64,000 bases of DNA. Origin: Renibacterium salmoninarum ATCC 33209. GTDB taxonomy: Bacteria; Actinomycetota; Actinomycetes; Actinomycetales; Micrococcaceae. Made by a program: the position numbers and the translations under genes. Shown here piece by piece: positions 44,533 through 54,294 of this stretch. How positions within the stretch are numbered: the stretch's first letter is position 1; each line of letters opens with the position of its first letter. Location of the stretch: the NCBI RefSeq assembly GCF_000018885.1, contig NC_010168.1, positions 1,178,001-1,242,000 of the forward strand, given 5' to 3'. The notes under the pieces were generated by a model. The model was not told where the DNA came from. It ran no database searches and was given only the letters and a program-made list of their open reading frames with translations.

Positions 44533-46677
44533 GTGACAGAAACCACCAGCCTGGTAACAGGCATGGACCATGCCGAATCTGCCTCATCTGAGGCTCCGGC
44601 AAAATCAAATGGACTTGCCGGTTTGAAGCTGGCGCAGCTGCAGGCTCTTGCCGGTCAGCTAGGAATTACCGGCGGTTCGCGGATGCGCAAGGGTGACCTA
44701 GTCACTGCGATTTCCGCTCACCAGCGCGGCTCTTCGGTTGCAGACCGAAAGACCCAGCCAAAGAACGAACAAGCAAAGGCAACGGAAACCGCCTCAGCTA
44801 ACGGTTCGAATGGCGCGCAGCCTGCCGCAGAAACACCGCAAACTGAAGCGGCTCCTGCTCGTCGTGGCCGCAGCCGCCGAGCAGCTAGCAGCGGAGTAGT
44901 AAGCACCGAACCGGCCGCAGTCGAGACTGTTGCTGTTGATGCACCTGCTCAGAGCGAATCAACCAACGAGCCAGTTGCCAACGAGGGCGGCTCACGTCGC
45001 CAGCGCGGACGTAACCGTCGTGCAGATGATACGAACACCGCCGCTGAGGCAGCTTCGCCGTCTGAGAATGCCGCTGAAGGTGCTGCCCAGGATTCCGTGC
45101 AAAAGGAGTCCGGCCAAAACCGCAACGACAACCGTCAGCGCCAGGATAATCAGAACAACGGCCAGAATAACAACCGCCGAAATGACGATGAAGAAGGTCG
45201 CGGTAACGGCCGCAATGATCGTCGCAATCGCAATCGCAATCGAAATCGCAATGACCGCGATGGCGAAGGCGAAGGCAGCAACCGGGTTGAGGGTAATACC
45301 CGCAACGAAGGTAACCAGCGCAACGAGAACAATTCGCGCAACGAGCGTGCCGACCGCAATAGCGGTAATGATCGCAATGAGGGCAATGCCCGCAACGATC
45401 GCAATAACCGCAACGATCGCAATGATCGTAACGACCGCTTCCGCGACCGTAATGATCGCCGTCGGAATCGCAATCAGGGTCCCGACGTTGACGACGTCGA
45501 GGTCACTGAGGATGATGTCCTGTTGCCAGTAGCTGGCATTTTGGACCTTCTGGAAAACTACGCTTTTGTCCGTACCTCGGGCTATTTGCCAGGTTCCAAT
45601 GACGTTTATGTCTCGCTGTCGCAGGTTAAGAAGTACAACCTACGCAAGGGTGACGCCGTCGTTGGCGCAATTCGGGCTCCGCGCGAAGGTGAAGAGAACC
45701 GTCAGCAGAGCCAACGGCAGAAGTTCAACGCCTTGGTCCAGATCACCAGCATCAACGGCAAAACGCCAGAAGAGCTGAAAGATCGCGTTGATTTCTCCAA
45801 GTTGGTGCCGTTGTACCCCTCGGAGCGCCTGCGCCTGGAAACCGATCCGAAGAAGATTGGTCCCCGCGTTATCGACTTGATCGCGCCGATCGGTAAGGGC
45901 CAGCGTGGTTTGATTGTTTCGCCGCCTAAGGCCGGTAAGACCTTGATTTTGCAGGCAATCGCTGATGCAATCACGATCAATAACCCTGAAGTACACCTGA
46001 TGATGGTGCTCGTGGACGAACGTCCTGAAGAGGTCACCGATATGCAGCGCACGGTACTGGGCGAAGTTATCGCCTCGACCTTCGACCGGCCAGCGGATGA
46101 CCACACTCAGGTCGCTGAGCTTTCAATCGAACGTGCTAAGCGCCTCGTCGAAATGGGCATGGACGTTGTTGTGCTCCTCGACTCGATGACCCGTTTGGGC
46201 CGTGCCTACAACAACTCGGCGCCGTCTTCTGGACGTATTCTCTCCGGTGGTGTGGACGCTGCTGCGCTCTACCCGCCCAAGCGCTTCTTCGGTGCTGCAC
46301 GTAACATCGAAAATGGTGGCTCGCTGACCATTTTGGCAACTGCCCTGGTGGAGACCGGGTCTAAGGCCGATGAGGTGATCTTTGAGGAATTCAAGGGCAC
46401 TGGCAACATGGAACTCCGGTTGTCCAGAAATCTTGCAGACAAGCGTATTTTCCCGGCAGTGGATGTCAACGCATCCAGTACTCGCCGCGAAGAAAATCTG
46501 CTCTCGCCGGAAGAAGTCCACATTATGTGGAAGCTCCGTCGGGTCCTTTCGGGGCTGGAACAGCAGCAGTCACTTGAATTGCTTACCTCCAAGCTCCGCG
46601 AAACTCAGAGCAACGTCGAATTCTTGATGCAGATCCAAAAGACCACTTTGGGTTCGAAGTCCGACGACGACAGATAG
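44533..46677 (+). CDS. rho: Transcription termination factor Rho, with long Asn/Arg-rich insert
   Basis: A 714-residue Rho. A Rho_N-type domain at about 30-75 ([20 protein letters not shown]) is followed by a low-complexity Ala/Glu and then Asn/Arg/Asp-rich region from about 185 to 330, containing NRNRNRN and DRND repeats. The RNA-binding domain starts near 340 ([20 protein letters not shown]). Walker A is [11 protein letters not shown] near 475, Walker [18 protein letters not shown] near 540. GTG at 44533 is chosen with GGAAGG upstream, giving VTETTSLV. Actinobacterial Rho proteins commonly carry basic insertions; the Asn content here is high. A terminator follows. Confidence 0.94.
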   Translation: MTETTSLVTGMDHAESASSEAPAKSNGLAGLKLAQLQALAGQLGITGGSRMRKGDLVTAISAHQRGSSVADRKTQPKNEQAKATETASANGSNGAQPAAETPQTEAAPARRGRSRRAASSGVVSTEPAAVETVAVDAPAQSESTNEPVANEGGSRRQRGRNRRADDTNTAAEAASPSENAAEGAAQDSVQKESGQNRNDNRQRQDNQNNGQNNNRRNDDEEGRGNGRNDRRNRNRNRNRNDRDGEGEGSNRVEGNTRNEGNQRNENNSRNERADRNSGNDRNEGNARNDRNNRNDRNDRNDRFRDRNDRRRNRNQGPDVDDVEVTEDDVLLPVAGILDLLENYAFVRTSGYLPGSNDVYVSLSQVKKYNLRKGDAVVGAIRAPREGEENRQQSQRQKFNALVQITSINGKTPEELKDRVDFSKLVPLYPSERLRLETDPKKIGPRVIDLIAPIGKGQRGLIVSPPKAGKTLILQAIADAITINNPEVHLMMVLVDERPEEVTDMQRTVLGEVIASTFDRPADDHTQVAELSIERAKRLVEMGMDVVVLLDSMTRLGRAYNNSAPSSGRILSGGVDAAALYPPKRFFGAARNIENGGSLTILATALVETGSKADEVIFEEFKGTGNMELRLSRNLADKRIFPAVDVNASSTRREENLLSPEEVHIMWKLRRVLSGLEQQQSLELLTSKLRETQSNVEFLMQIQKTTLGSKSDDDR

Positions 46678-46685
46678 CTTAACTG

Positions 46686-46756
46686 CCGTTGAGGAGGCAG
46701 CTAACGCACCTTTGCTAGCCTGGAAGATGCGTTAACTGCCTCCTCAACGGTTTTTT
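46686..46756 (+). terminator. Intrinsic terminator after rho
   Basis: CCGTTGAGGAGGCAGCTAAC continuing to 46707 pairs with 46729-46750 (22-base arms, one mismatch), followed by TTTTTT at 46751-46756. A strong intrinsic terminator between rho and prfA. Confidence 0.9.
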
Positions 46757-46792
46757 GTTGGTCAAAATTGCTTTTGTGAAAGGTAAGACAAG

Positions 46793-47875
46793 ATGTTCGA
46801 GTCAATTCAAGGTCTGCTAGATGAGCACGCCGATTTGCAGATCCGTTTAAGTGATCCCGCAGTTCACGCAGACCAGTCATTGGCGCGAAAACTCGGCCGC
46901 CGTTACGCGGAGCTGAGCACCATCGTTGAGGGTTACCACCAGGTTCAACAGCTTTCGGATGATCTCGCGGCAGCAAAGGAAATGGCTTCCGAGGATTCGG
47001 AGTTTGCCGCTGAGGTTCCAGTTCTCGAAGAGCAGTTGGCGCACGCCCAAGAAAAGCTTCGTCGATTGCTGATTCCTAGAGATCCCGACGACGGCCGCGA
47101 CGTTATCTTGGAAGTCAAAGCAGGTGAAGGCGGAGATGAATCGGCTTTGTTTGCCGCTGACCTGGTTCGGATGTACTCCCGATACGCCGAGTCAAAGGGT
47201 TGGAAGATTGAGGTCATTTCAGCCACCGAATCTGATCTTGGCGGGTATAAAGATATTCAAATTGCGGTCAAAGGACGTTCCAACGACCCAGCCGAAGGCG
47301 TCTTCGCAGCACTCAAATTTGAAGGTGGCGTGCACAGAGTGCAACGCGTGCCGGTCACCGAATCGCAGGGCCGCATTCACACCTCGGCAGCCGGCGTATT
47401 GGTTTTCCCCGAAGTTGATGAGCCTGAAGAAGTCGAAATTAGTCAGAACGACTTGAAAATTGACGTCTATCGTTCTTCCGGGCCTGGTGGCCAGTCGGTT
47501 AATACCACCGACTCCGCAGTTCGGATTACGCACTTTCCTACTGGGATTGTCGTCGCGATGCAGAATGAGAAATCACAGCTACAGAACCGTGAAGCTGGCA
47601 TGCGGGTGCTTCGAGCTCGAATTCTCGCGCACCAACAAGAGCTGATTGACGCGGAAAACTCTGCTGTGCGGAAATCGCAGATTCGGACCATGGATCGCTC
47701 CGAGCGGATTCGTACCTACAACTTCCCGGAAAACCGCATTGCGGATCACCGGACTGGCTATAAGTCCTACAATCTAGATGCTGTGATGAACGGTGATTTG
47801 GGGCCGGTGATCCAATCAGCAATCGAAATGGACGAACAATCGCGCCTTGATGCACTTTCGGGTAGCTCTGAGTAG
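46793..47875 (+). CDS. prfA: Peptide chain release factor 1
   Basis: A 360-residue RF1, which reads UAA and UAG and triggers peptide release. [20 protein letters not shown] near residue 230 gives the GGQ active-site motif, preceded by [18 protein letters not shown]. The stop-codon recognition segment (RVPVTESQ) and the N-terminal helical domain (about 1-100) are present. Length matches RF1. GAAAGGTAAG lies seven bases before the ATG. Followed by prmC three bases later, whose product methylates the GGQ glutamine. Intact. Confidence 0.95.
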   Translation: MFESIQGLLDEHADLQIRLSDPAVHADQSLARKLGRRYAELSTIVEGYHQVQQLSDDLAAAKEMASEDSEFAAEVPVLEEQLAHAQEKLRRLLIPRDPDDGRDVILEVKAGEGGDESALFAADLVRMYSRYAESKGWKIEVISATESDLGGYKDIQIAVKGRSNDPAEGVFAALKFEGGVHRVQRVPVTESQGRIHTSAAGVLVFPEVDEPEEVEISQNDLKIDVYRSSGPGGQSVNTTDSAVRITHFPTGIVVAMQNEKSQLQNREAGMRVLRARILAHQQELIDAENSAVRKSQIRTMDRSERIRTYNFPENRIADHRTGYKSYNLDAVMNGDLGPVIQSAIEMDEQSRLDALSGSSE

Positions 47876-47878
47876 GTC

Positions 47879-48781
47879 ATGAACAACGCCGAAGGCCTAG
47901 CAGAGGCCTTGCAACTTGCCACGGCCAAGCTTACGGCATCTGGGGTTCCCTCACCAAAAGTTGATGCTGAAATCCTCGCCGCGCATTTGAGCGGTAAGAC
48001 TTTGGGCGAAATTCGTGCAGCTGTGCTGTTAAATGCGCCAGTTCCAGCTGGATTTGCTGAACTTGTTGCAGAGCGGGCGCAACGAATTCCGCTGCAACAT
48101 CTCACCGGAGTGGCGTACTTTCGCCATCTGGAACTTGCTGTCGGGCCAGGTGTATTTATCCCGCGACCTGAATCCGAGGGGGTGGCTCAGCTGGCCATTA
48201 ACTTCCTTGCGGCCCAGGTCGAGTTGACCGCACCAGTGGTAGTCGATCTGGGCACCGGCTCTGGTGCACTTGCCGCGGCAATTGCCTCGGAGGTCCCGGG
48301 ATCTCGGGTATTCGCCGTCGAACTTTCAGATTTGGCGCATGATTGGGCAGCCCGGAACTTGGCCCGTTATGGTGCTCAGGTTGAGCTACGGTTGGGTGAC
48401 TTGCGCTCGGCCTTTGAAGATCTCGATGGTTTAGCTGATGTGGTCTTGAGTAACCCGCCGTACATTCCGGATGAAGCAGTTCCCAACGAACCAGAAGTTG
48501 CTGAACACGACCCAGAAATTGCGCTGTACGGTGGCTGGGCCGACGGGCTAGAGCTGCCCCGAGCGGCACTTGCGAGTGCCGTGCGATTGCTCAAGCCCGG
48601 TGGTCTTTTTGTCATGGAGCACGCAGAAGTTCAAGCAGCAACCATGGTGCGGCTGTTTGAGAATGCTGGGTTTGGCTATGTTGAAGGACATCTCGATTTG
48701 ACTGGCAAGGAGCGTGCAACAAGTGGACGCTTGGCGTCCAATGCACGTCCAACGCACCCGACTGATGAAAGAATGGGCTAG
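47879..48781 (+). CDS. prmC: Release factor glutamine methyltransferase
   Basis: A 300-residue S-adenosylmethionine-dependent enzyme methylating the GGQ glutamine of release factors. DLGTGSGALAAAIASEVPG near residue 122 is the cofactor loop, and VLSNPPYIPDEAVPNEPEV near residue 190 the NPPY catalytic motif. FIPRPESEGVAQL is also conserved. Its start is three bases after prfA and its TAG shares a base with the next start, so the genes are coupled. Intact. Confidence 0.94.
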   Translation: MNNAEGLAEALQLATAKLTASGVPSPKVDAEILAAHLSGKTLGEIRAAVLLNAPVPAGFAELVAERAQRIPLQHLTGVAYFRHLELAVGPGVFIPRPESEGVAQLAINFLAAQVELTAPVVVDLGTGSGALAAAIASEVPGSRVFAVELSDLAHDWAARNLARYGAQVELRLGDLRSAFEDLDGLADVVLSNPPYIPDEAVPNEPEVAEHDPEIALYGGWADGLELPRAALASAVRLLKPGGLFVMEHAEVQAATMVRLFENAGFGYVEGHLDLTGKERATSGRLASNARPTHPTDERMG

Positions 48782-49578
48782 TGAGCACGATTGTCTATGA
48801 CTGCACTGTAGAGTCCCAACGCGCAGAAGGCATGGCGCACGCCAAAAAAGCCATCGCACAAAAGCAAACTATCGTTATGCCTACCGATACCGTGTATGGC
48901 ATTGCCGCTGATGCATTTTCACCGGTTGCGGTGGCAACATTGCTTGCCGCGAAAGGACGCGGCCGATCGATGCCGCCGCCCGTTTTGATCCAAAGAGTTC
49001 AGACGATGGACGGCTTGGCTGTTGATATCAGCGAGGAAGCCCGCAAACTTGCTGAAGCTTTCTGGCCCGGCGGACTGACGCTAATTTTTCATGCTCAGCC
49101 TTCGCTAGATTGGGATCTTGGTGACTCATTTGGCACGGTTGCGCTCCGAATGCCGGATGACAAATTGGTGCTGGATCTTTTGACGCTTACCGGGCCACTC
49201 GCCGTGTCTTCGGCGAACCGCACCGGTCAACCGACGGCCCGAACCGTTGCCCAAGCCAGGGAACAACTTGGCGAAGTTGTCGAAGTCTATTTGGGCGAAG
49301 GCGAACGGCCGCTAGACGGTGCAGAGGTGCAGCCTTCAACAATCGTCGACGCTACCGGGGACCGGCTCCGGGTCGTTCGACCGGGAGTCATCACCATCGA
49401 TCAGCTCCGTGGAGTGGTGCCGTCGGTCCTTGATTTTGGTGAGGTTCCGGTTGCCGAAGAGGTCGTTACAGTTGATGAAATCCCTGCCGCCGTTGAAGTC
49501 CCCGGGACCGAAGAGATTCCGACAGCTCCGCAGCACGTTGACGGCGCGCAGGAAGCCGTTGGAGACGACAAACGATGA
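48781..49578 (+). CDS. tsaC: L-threonylcarbamoyladenylate synthase (Sua5/TsaC)
   Basis: A 265-residue YrdC-domain protein that makes threonylcarbamoyl-AMP for t6A modification of tRNA. VMPTDTVYGIAADAFSPVA near residue 32 and AVSSANRTGQPTARTV near residue 140 are family motifs. Beyond the catalytic domain, a Val/Glu/Pro-rich tail of about 50 residues (VPVAEEVVTVDEIPAAVEV and similar) is low complexity and not part of the fold. GTG start overlaps prmC by one base; the stop overlaps the next gene as ATGA. Intact. Confidence 0.92.
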   Translation: MSTIVYDCTVESQRAEGMAHAKKAIAQKQTIVMPTDTVYGIAADAFSPVAVATLLAAKGRGRSMPPPVLIQRVQTMDGLAVDISEEARKLAEAFWPGGLTLIFHAQPSLDWDLGDSFGTVALRMPDDKLVLDLLTLTGPLAVSSANRTGQPTARTVAQAREQLGEVVEVYLGEGERPLDGAEVQPSTIVDATGDRLRVVRPGVITIDQLRGVVPSVLDFGEVPVAEEVVTVDEIPAAVEVPGTEEIPTAPQHVDGAQEAVGDDKR

Positions 49579-51368
49579 CGGCTGAGTTTCCGGTTCGAGT
49601 TGTAGCTGTGCTGGTTAGCTACAACCGCAGGGAGCTTCTTGGAAAGGCCATTGAGGCTTTGTGCGCGGGGGAGCGCACACCGGATGCTCTGGTAGTGGTT
49701 GACAACGGCTCGACCGATGGCGCAGCTGACGATTTGCGAGCGCTCAAACTGCCGTTCGATTACGAACTTGTCGCTTTGGAAAGCAATACCGGCGGGGCTG
49801 GTGGATTCGCCGTCGGAATGGCCCATGCTTTGGCAAACCACAATCCTGAGCTGGTTTGGATCATGGACGATGATACTGAGCCGCACCAAGACACGCTCAG
49901 TGAGGCTGTGAAATTGTGGTCTGCTTATCCGAGTAATGCTAAGCCGGCTCTCATTGCGAGCAGAGTGTTATGGACTGATGGTCGCGATCATCCGATGAAC
50001 ACGCCACGGACTAAGGTTGGCGCCCGACCCGCAGAGATGGACCGTGCCCGCCGAAATTCAGCGCGACCAGTACGTTCAGCCTCGTTCGTCTCACTTTTTA
50101 TTGATGCGCAAGCAATTCGAGACAACGGCCTGCCGATCATTGACTATTTTCTTTGGAACGACGATTTTGAGTTCAGTACCAGGCTCGCGCGACGCCGTTT
50201 TGCCTTAGCTAGCGAGACCTCGGCGGTAAGTCACCACACCAAGGTTTTTGACTCAAATACCGTTGACGTTGGCGAACGGTTCTTCTTCGAAGTTCGGAAC
50301 AAGATTTGGCTTTTCACCCGGTCACCAGCACTGAGCGGCCGGGAAAAGTTACTTTATGGGGCTTCGTCGCTTCGACGCTGGACGCTCATGATTGGCCGAA
50401 GTTCGAGCCGCAGCGTTGTGCTTAAAGCGGGATTGCGCGGACTCAGCGAAGGCTTAAGGAAGGCTCCGCGCAGTAACGAACAAGCACTTCAGGGGATCCA
50501 TCAGTTGCCTGATTGGAAACTTGGCGGACAAGCGCAATCTAGTAGCAATGAAGATTTTTCCGTTTTGCTCCCGGTTTATGCTGGCGATGATGCGGAGCTA
50601 TTTCGCCGGGCAGTTGAATCTGTCAGTTCAGCACAGAGCCGTTTGCCGCAAGAAGTGGTAATTGTGCGCGATGGTCCAGTGCCAGCCGCAATTGAAAGCT
50701 TCCTGCTGGAGTGCGAACAAAAGCCCGATGGCCTAGTACGCGTTGTACGACTTCCGCAATCAGTGGGCCTAGCTGGCGCGCTTGATGTGGGGCTGCTTGA
50801 GTGCCGTAACGACATCGTGGCCAGAATGGATGCCGACGATATTTCATTGCCACAACGTTTTGAACGTCAAGTGCAGTATCTGGAAGCAGGTTATGACATT
50901 GTCGGCTCCGCTATCGAAGAAATTGGCGACGACGATTCGCAGCCACTTGCTTACCGACCGGTAGTTACCGATCAAGCTGCGCTTGCGGCAAATTCAGGCT
51001 TCCGCAGCCCTTTTCATCATCCCTCTGTTGTTTACCGAAAGAGTGCTGTGCTCGCAGTCGGCGGCTACGGAGATATGCACCTTATTGAGGATTTTTGGCT
51101 TTGGATGAGGCTGCTTCATTCGAGCAGCAAAGCGGTAAACCTGCCAGAAGCCTTGGTCCGTTACCGAGTGAGTGCCGGGGCCTATCAGCGTCGTGGCGGC
51201 CTGAAACTGCTCAAAGCCGAGTTTGCGCTGCAGGGCAGAATGATTTGTTCTGGCTATATTTCGCCCTTGCAATGGCTGCGAAATGTGTTGATTCGTTGCG
51301 GTTATCGACTGATCCCGACCGGCATTCGATGCACTGGGTACCGGGCTGCATTCACCAAGAACAGCTAA
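49575..51368 (+). CDS. Two-domain family 2 glycosyltransferase
   Basis: A 597-residue protein of two fused GT2 domains. The N-terminal one (about 5-300) resembles galactofuranosyl/rhamnosyl transferases: VAVLVSYNRRELLGKAIEAL, VVVDNGSTDGA, WIMDDDTEPHQD and NDDFEFSTRLARRRF. The C-terminal one (about 320-580) resembles amylovoran/surface-polysaccharide transferases: FSVLLPVYAGDDAELFRRAV, VIVRDGPVP, MDADDISLPQRFERQVQYLE, EDFWLWMRLL. No membrane segment is clear. It overlaps tsaC by four bases and stands before sugar-nucleotide genes, so it probably builds a cell-wall or capsule glycan. Intact; acceptor and donor unknown. Confidence 0.85.
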   Translation: MTAEFPVRVVAVLVSYNRRELLGKAIEALCAGERTPDALVVVDNGSTDGAADDLRALKLPFDYELVALESNTGGAGGFAVGMAHALANHNPELVWIMDDDTEPHQDTLSEAVKLWSAYPSNAKPALIASRVLWTDGRDHPMNTPRTKVGARPAEMDRARRNSARPVRSASFVSLFIDAQAIRDNGLPIIDYFLWNDDFEFSTRLARRRFALASETSAVSHHTKVFDSNTVDVGERFFFEVRNKIWLFTRSPALSGREKLLYGASSLRRWTLMIGRSSSRSVVLKAGLRGLSEGLRKAPRSNEQALQGIHQLPDWKLGGQAQSSSNEDFSVLLPVYAGDDAELFRRAVESVSSAQSRLPQEVVIVRDGPVPAAIESFLLECEQKPDGLVRVVRLPQSVGLAGALDVGLLECRNDIVARMDADDISLPQRFERQVQYLEAGYDIVGSAIEEIGDDDSQPLAYRPVVTDQAALAANSGFRSPFHHPSVVYRKSAVLAVGGYGDMHLIEDFWLWMRLLHSSSKAVNLPEALVRYRVSAGAYQRRGGLKLLKAEFALQGRMICSGYISPLQWLRNVLIRCGYRLIPTGIRCTGYRAAFTKNS

Positions 51369-51390
51369 GTCTCTGCTGTGAGTATTGAAG

Positions 51391-52335
51391 CTAACCTTTC
51401 ATCAAGGCAATTCCATCGCTGAAGGTTAGCGGGGGCTGCCAGTCGAACCCGGATTCGGTGCTGCCGACGGAGATTTCCAGGGACTCCGTGAGGCGATTGA
51501 TTTCTGCAGATTTTCCTAGCAGGCGGCCGGCAAAACGTAACATCGAAACGGGGACTGAGAGAATCCTCGCAGGTGCGCCTAAAGAAGTTGCCAGTTCGCG
51601 GTAGAGCTCGGCGGTAGATGAACTCTGCGCATCTCCTGCCAAGACCAATCCGAGCTCTCGACTGTCTGCTGGCTTTTGTACGAGATATGCTAACAAGTCG
51701 CTAAGATTCTGCACCGAAATCATCGTGCGGCGATTGTGGATTGCACCAAACGGCACGGGAAGGCCTCGGCGAGCTAGACCAGCCAATCGCTCGACATTGC
51801 CTTTCCCCGCCGGGCCGTAGACCATCGGCGAACGGACCGCGACCAGGCTCATTGCGCCGTCGGCGGCAATTTTTGCCAATCCTTCTTCCGCTTCGTATTT
51901 CGACATCGCATAGGGGTCAACTGGGTAAGGCATCGATGAAATGCTGAAAGGGTCAGCAGTGGTTTTTTCGCCGTTGACCTTGATGGAACTCAGGAAAATA
52001 AAGCGCGACACGCCAGCGTCATGAGCTGCCTGTGCAAGGGCCAAAGTGGGAGCCGTGTTGGTTGCTCTGAAGCTGTTGAGCGGATCAGCCGAATCGTCAT
52101 TCATTTGGTGTACGCGTGCCGCTAGATGAATGACTGCGTCGATTCCATCTAGCAACTCTGGCCACGCATTGAAGTCCCTGAAATCAGGCACCACAACGTG
52201 CTCGGCACCGAATTTCGCTTGTGCCTCGCTTCGGACCGTGTACCTGAGCTGATTGCCCTGATTTCGTAGGACTGAAACTAACGTTTGGCCAACAAATCCG
52301 CTGGCACCGGTAACCAAGACCTTCACTGATTCCAT
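51391..52335 (-). CDS. NAD-dependent epimerase/dehydratase
   Basis: A 314-residue extended short-chain dehydrogenase. VLVTGASGFVGQTLVSVLR near residue 7 is the NAD loop; SRFIFLSSIKVNGEKTT and the YAMSKYEAEEGLAKI (Tyr/Lys) near residue 150 give the active site. It resembles UDP-glucose/galactose 4-epimerase relatives. It lies on the opposite strand between two glycan genes and divergent from the next one, so it probably supplies a nucleotide sugar. The last codons overlap the stem GCTAACCTT/AAGGTTAGC at 51390-51430. Intact. Confidence 0.88.
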   Translation of the reverse strand: MESVKVLVTGASGFVGQTLVSVLRNQGNQLRYTVRSEAQAKFGAEHVVVPDFRDFNAWPELLDGIDAVIHLAARVHQMNDDSADPLNSFRATNTAPTLALAQAAHDAGVSRFIFLSSIKVNGEKTTADPFSISSMPYPVDPYAMSKYEAEEGLAKIAADGAMSLVAVRSPMVYGPAGKGNVERLAGLARRGLPVPFGAIHNRRTMISVQNLSDLLAYLVQKPADSRELGLVLAGDAQSSSTAELYRELATSLGAPARILSVPVSMLRFAGRLLGKSAEINRLTESLEISVGSTESGFDWQPPLTFSDGIALMKG

Positions 52336-52461
52336 CGCTTTCTTCGGGCGCGTAAGACCGCAATACGGACCAGACCCACTCTAGCCAAGCTAAGCTGTTA
52401 TGAGTGCGGATTCGGGAAACCAGCTGCGCAACTCAATTGAAACTCGACGCAAGGTAGGCCA

Positions 52462-54294
52462 TTGTCAGAAAGTAAGGAAACTGAGTCCAAGCCGATTATG
52501 TGGCTTTGGTCCCAATATTTCCTCGACGCTTTCAGCTGGATCGTGGCGATCTTGCTGGCGCTGCTTTTGCGTTACGAGCTCGATGTCAATCGGATCTCTT
52601 GGCTTGCGGCCTTGAGCGTCATGGGTGTAGCAGTGCTAACTCAGGTGATTGCCGGATATTCGTTCTCTCTGTACCGGGGCAGATATAGTTTCGGCTCTTT
52701 TCAAGAGGCCAGACTATTAGTCATTGTCACGTTGATTGTGGCGGTTACTACTTCGCTCTATCTGTTCATCTTCATCAACCAAACGGGCATAGGCCGTAGC
52801 GTCGGCGCAATCGCCTTCCCGTTCGCCTGCATGTTTATGGCGGCCATTCGTTATCTCAAACGGCTATACGTTGAAGGCAAACCCCGTCCTGGTGAGCAAG
52901 CACAACGCACGCTGGTCTATGGTGCGGGTTTCTTGGGAAATTCGTTGGTCAACCGGATGTTACAGGATACACAGTCACCGTTTTTCCCCGTGGGGTTGGT
53001 TGATGACGATCCAGCAAAAAAACATCTACATCTTTCTTCAGTTTCGGTTTTAGGCCGCGGTGACGACCTTGCCGAAATTGCCAAGCGTACGCACGCGGAA
53101 ATTTTAGTCTTGGCCTTCGCCAAGGTGGAATCCGCTAAAGTCCGGGAGATTTCCGAAATGGTGGCGGGGCTTCGTCTTCGGGTGCTGGTGCTACCCCCGT
53201 TGCAGAAGATGCTTGACGGCGGTATTTCTGACTTTCGTGAGATTGCTGTTGAAGACCTTATTGGCAGACGCCCGGTCGACATTCAGGTAGAGAAAATTGC
53301 CGGCTATGTTACCGGTAAGCGAGTTTTGGTCACCGGGGCGGGCGGATCCATTGGCTCCGAGCTATGTCGACAGCTAGTTGGCTTTGATCCATCCGAGCTG
53401 ATGATGCTGGATCGAGACGAATCTGGACTGCAAGCAACGCAGCTGAGTATTTCCGGTCACGGACTACTCAACGGAAGAGACACCATTCTCGCTGACATCC
53501 GGGATGAAAACGCGATACGAGAGATCTTTTTGGATCGCCGACCGGAAGTGGTTTTTCACGCCTCAGCGCTCAAGCACGCTCCCTTGTTGCAGCAGTATCC
53601 ACAAGAGGCGTGGAAGACAAACGTTGTCGGAACATTGAATGTGTTGCAGGCGGCCAGAGACGCTGATGTGCAGACGTTAGTCAATATCTCCACCGATAAA
53701 GCCGCGAATCCTACAACGGCGTTGGGACATTCCAAACGAGTCGCGGAGAAACTAACGGCTTGGATGGCGCAGCAAACCGGAAAGACTTATGTCTCGGTGC
53801 GGTTTGGCAATGTCATTGGCAGCCGAGGTTCAATGCTTCCGCTGTTCAGCGAACAGATTCGTACTGGCGGCCCGCTAACGGTTACGCATCCGGATGTCAC
53901 GAGGTTCTTTATGACTATCCCAGAAGCTTGCCAACTGGTCATCCAAGCTGGCGCAATTGGCACCGGTGGCGAAGTTTTGCTTTTGGACATTGGGGAGCCC
54001 GTTCGGATCCTGGATGTTGCGAAGCAGATGATCGCTATGTCTGGCAAAGACATTGAAATTGTCTTCACCGGTCTGCGCCCGTCGGAGAAACTTCACGAGG
54101 TCCTCGTCGGCTATGACGAAGTAGGCGCTCGCCCACTGCATCCCAAAATTTCGCACACCAGGGCAAAACCGCTGAATCCGCAGCTAATGGATTACGCGTC
54201 CTGGCTGCTTCGTTCTCAGGAAGAAGCTGGCGAACCGGCATTTGAATTAGAAGGCGACGTCGAACCTTTCGGCTCGATGTCCAAGGGGGCCTGA
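52462..54294 (+). CDS. Membrane UDP-sugar 4,6-dehydratase (PglF/WbpM/CapD-like)
   Basis: A 610-residue enzyme. Four membrane helices in the first 140 residues (YFLDAFSWIVAILLALLLRY and following) precede a nucleotide-binding domain (LVYGAGFLGNSLVNRML, about 150-270) and the dehydratase domain from about 285 (VLVTGAGGSIGSELCRQLVG, HASALKHAPLLQQYPQEAWK, VSVRFGNVIGSRGSMLPLFS). This layout is that of large bacterial UDP-GlcNAc 4,6-dehydratases, first step to bacillosamine, QuiNAc or FucNAc. TTG is the start with AAGGTAGG upstream. It is followed without a gap by a WecA-like transferase. Intact. Confidence 0.9.
   Translation: MSESKETESKPIMWLWSQYFLDAFSWIVAILLALLLRYELDVNRISWLAALSVMGVAVLTQVIAGYSFSLYRGRYSFGSFQEARLLVIVTLIVAVTTSLYLFIFINQTGIGRSVGAIAFPFACMFMAAIRYLKRLYVEGKPRPGEQAQRTLVYGAGFLGNSLVNRMLQDTQSPFFPVGLVDDDPAKKHLHLSSVSVLGRGDDLAEIAKRTHAEILVLAFAKVESAKVREISEMVAGLRLRVLVLPPLQKMLDGGISDFREIAVEDLIGRRPVDIQVEKIAGYVTGKRVLVTGAGGSIGSELCRQLVGFDPSELMMLDRDESGLQATQLSISGHGLLNGRDTILADIRDENAIREIFLDRRPEVVFHASALKHAPLLQQYPQEAWKTNVVGTLNVLQAARDADVQTLVNISTDKAANPTTALGHSKRVAEKLTAWMAQQTGKTYVSVRFGNVIGSRGSMLPLFSEQIRTGGPLTVTHPDVTRFFMTIPEACQLVIQAGAIGTGGEVLLLDIGEPVRILDVAKQMIAMSGKDIEIVFTGLRPSEKLHEVLVGYDEVGARPLHPKISHTRAKPLNPQLMDYASWLLRSQEEAGEPAFELEGDVEPFGSMSKGA

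Noticed and set aside
45150..45473. Minus-strand frame with Arg/Leu repeats within rho
   Set aside because: Mirror of the Asn/Arg codon repeats on the coding strand; no start signals and no family likeness.
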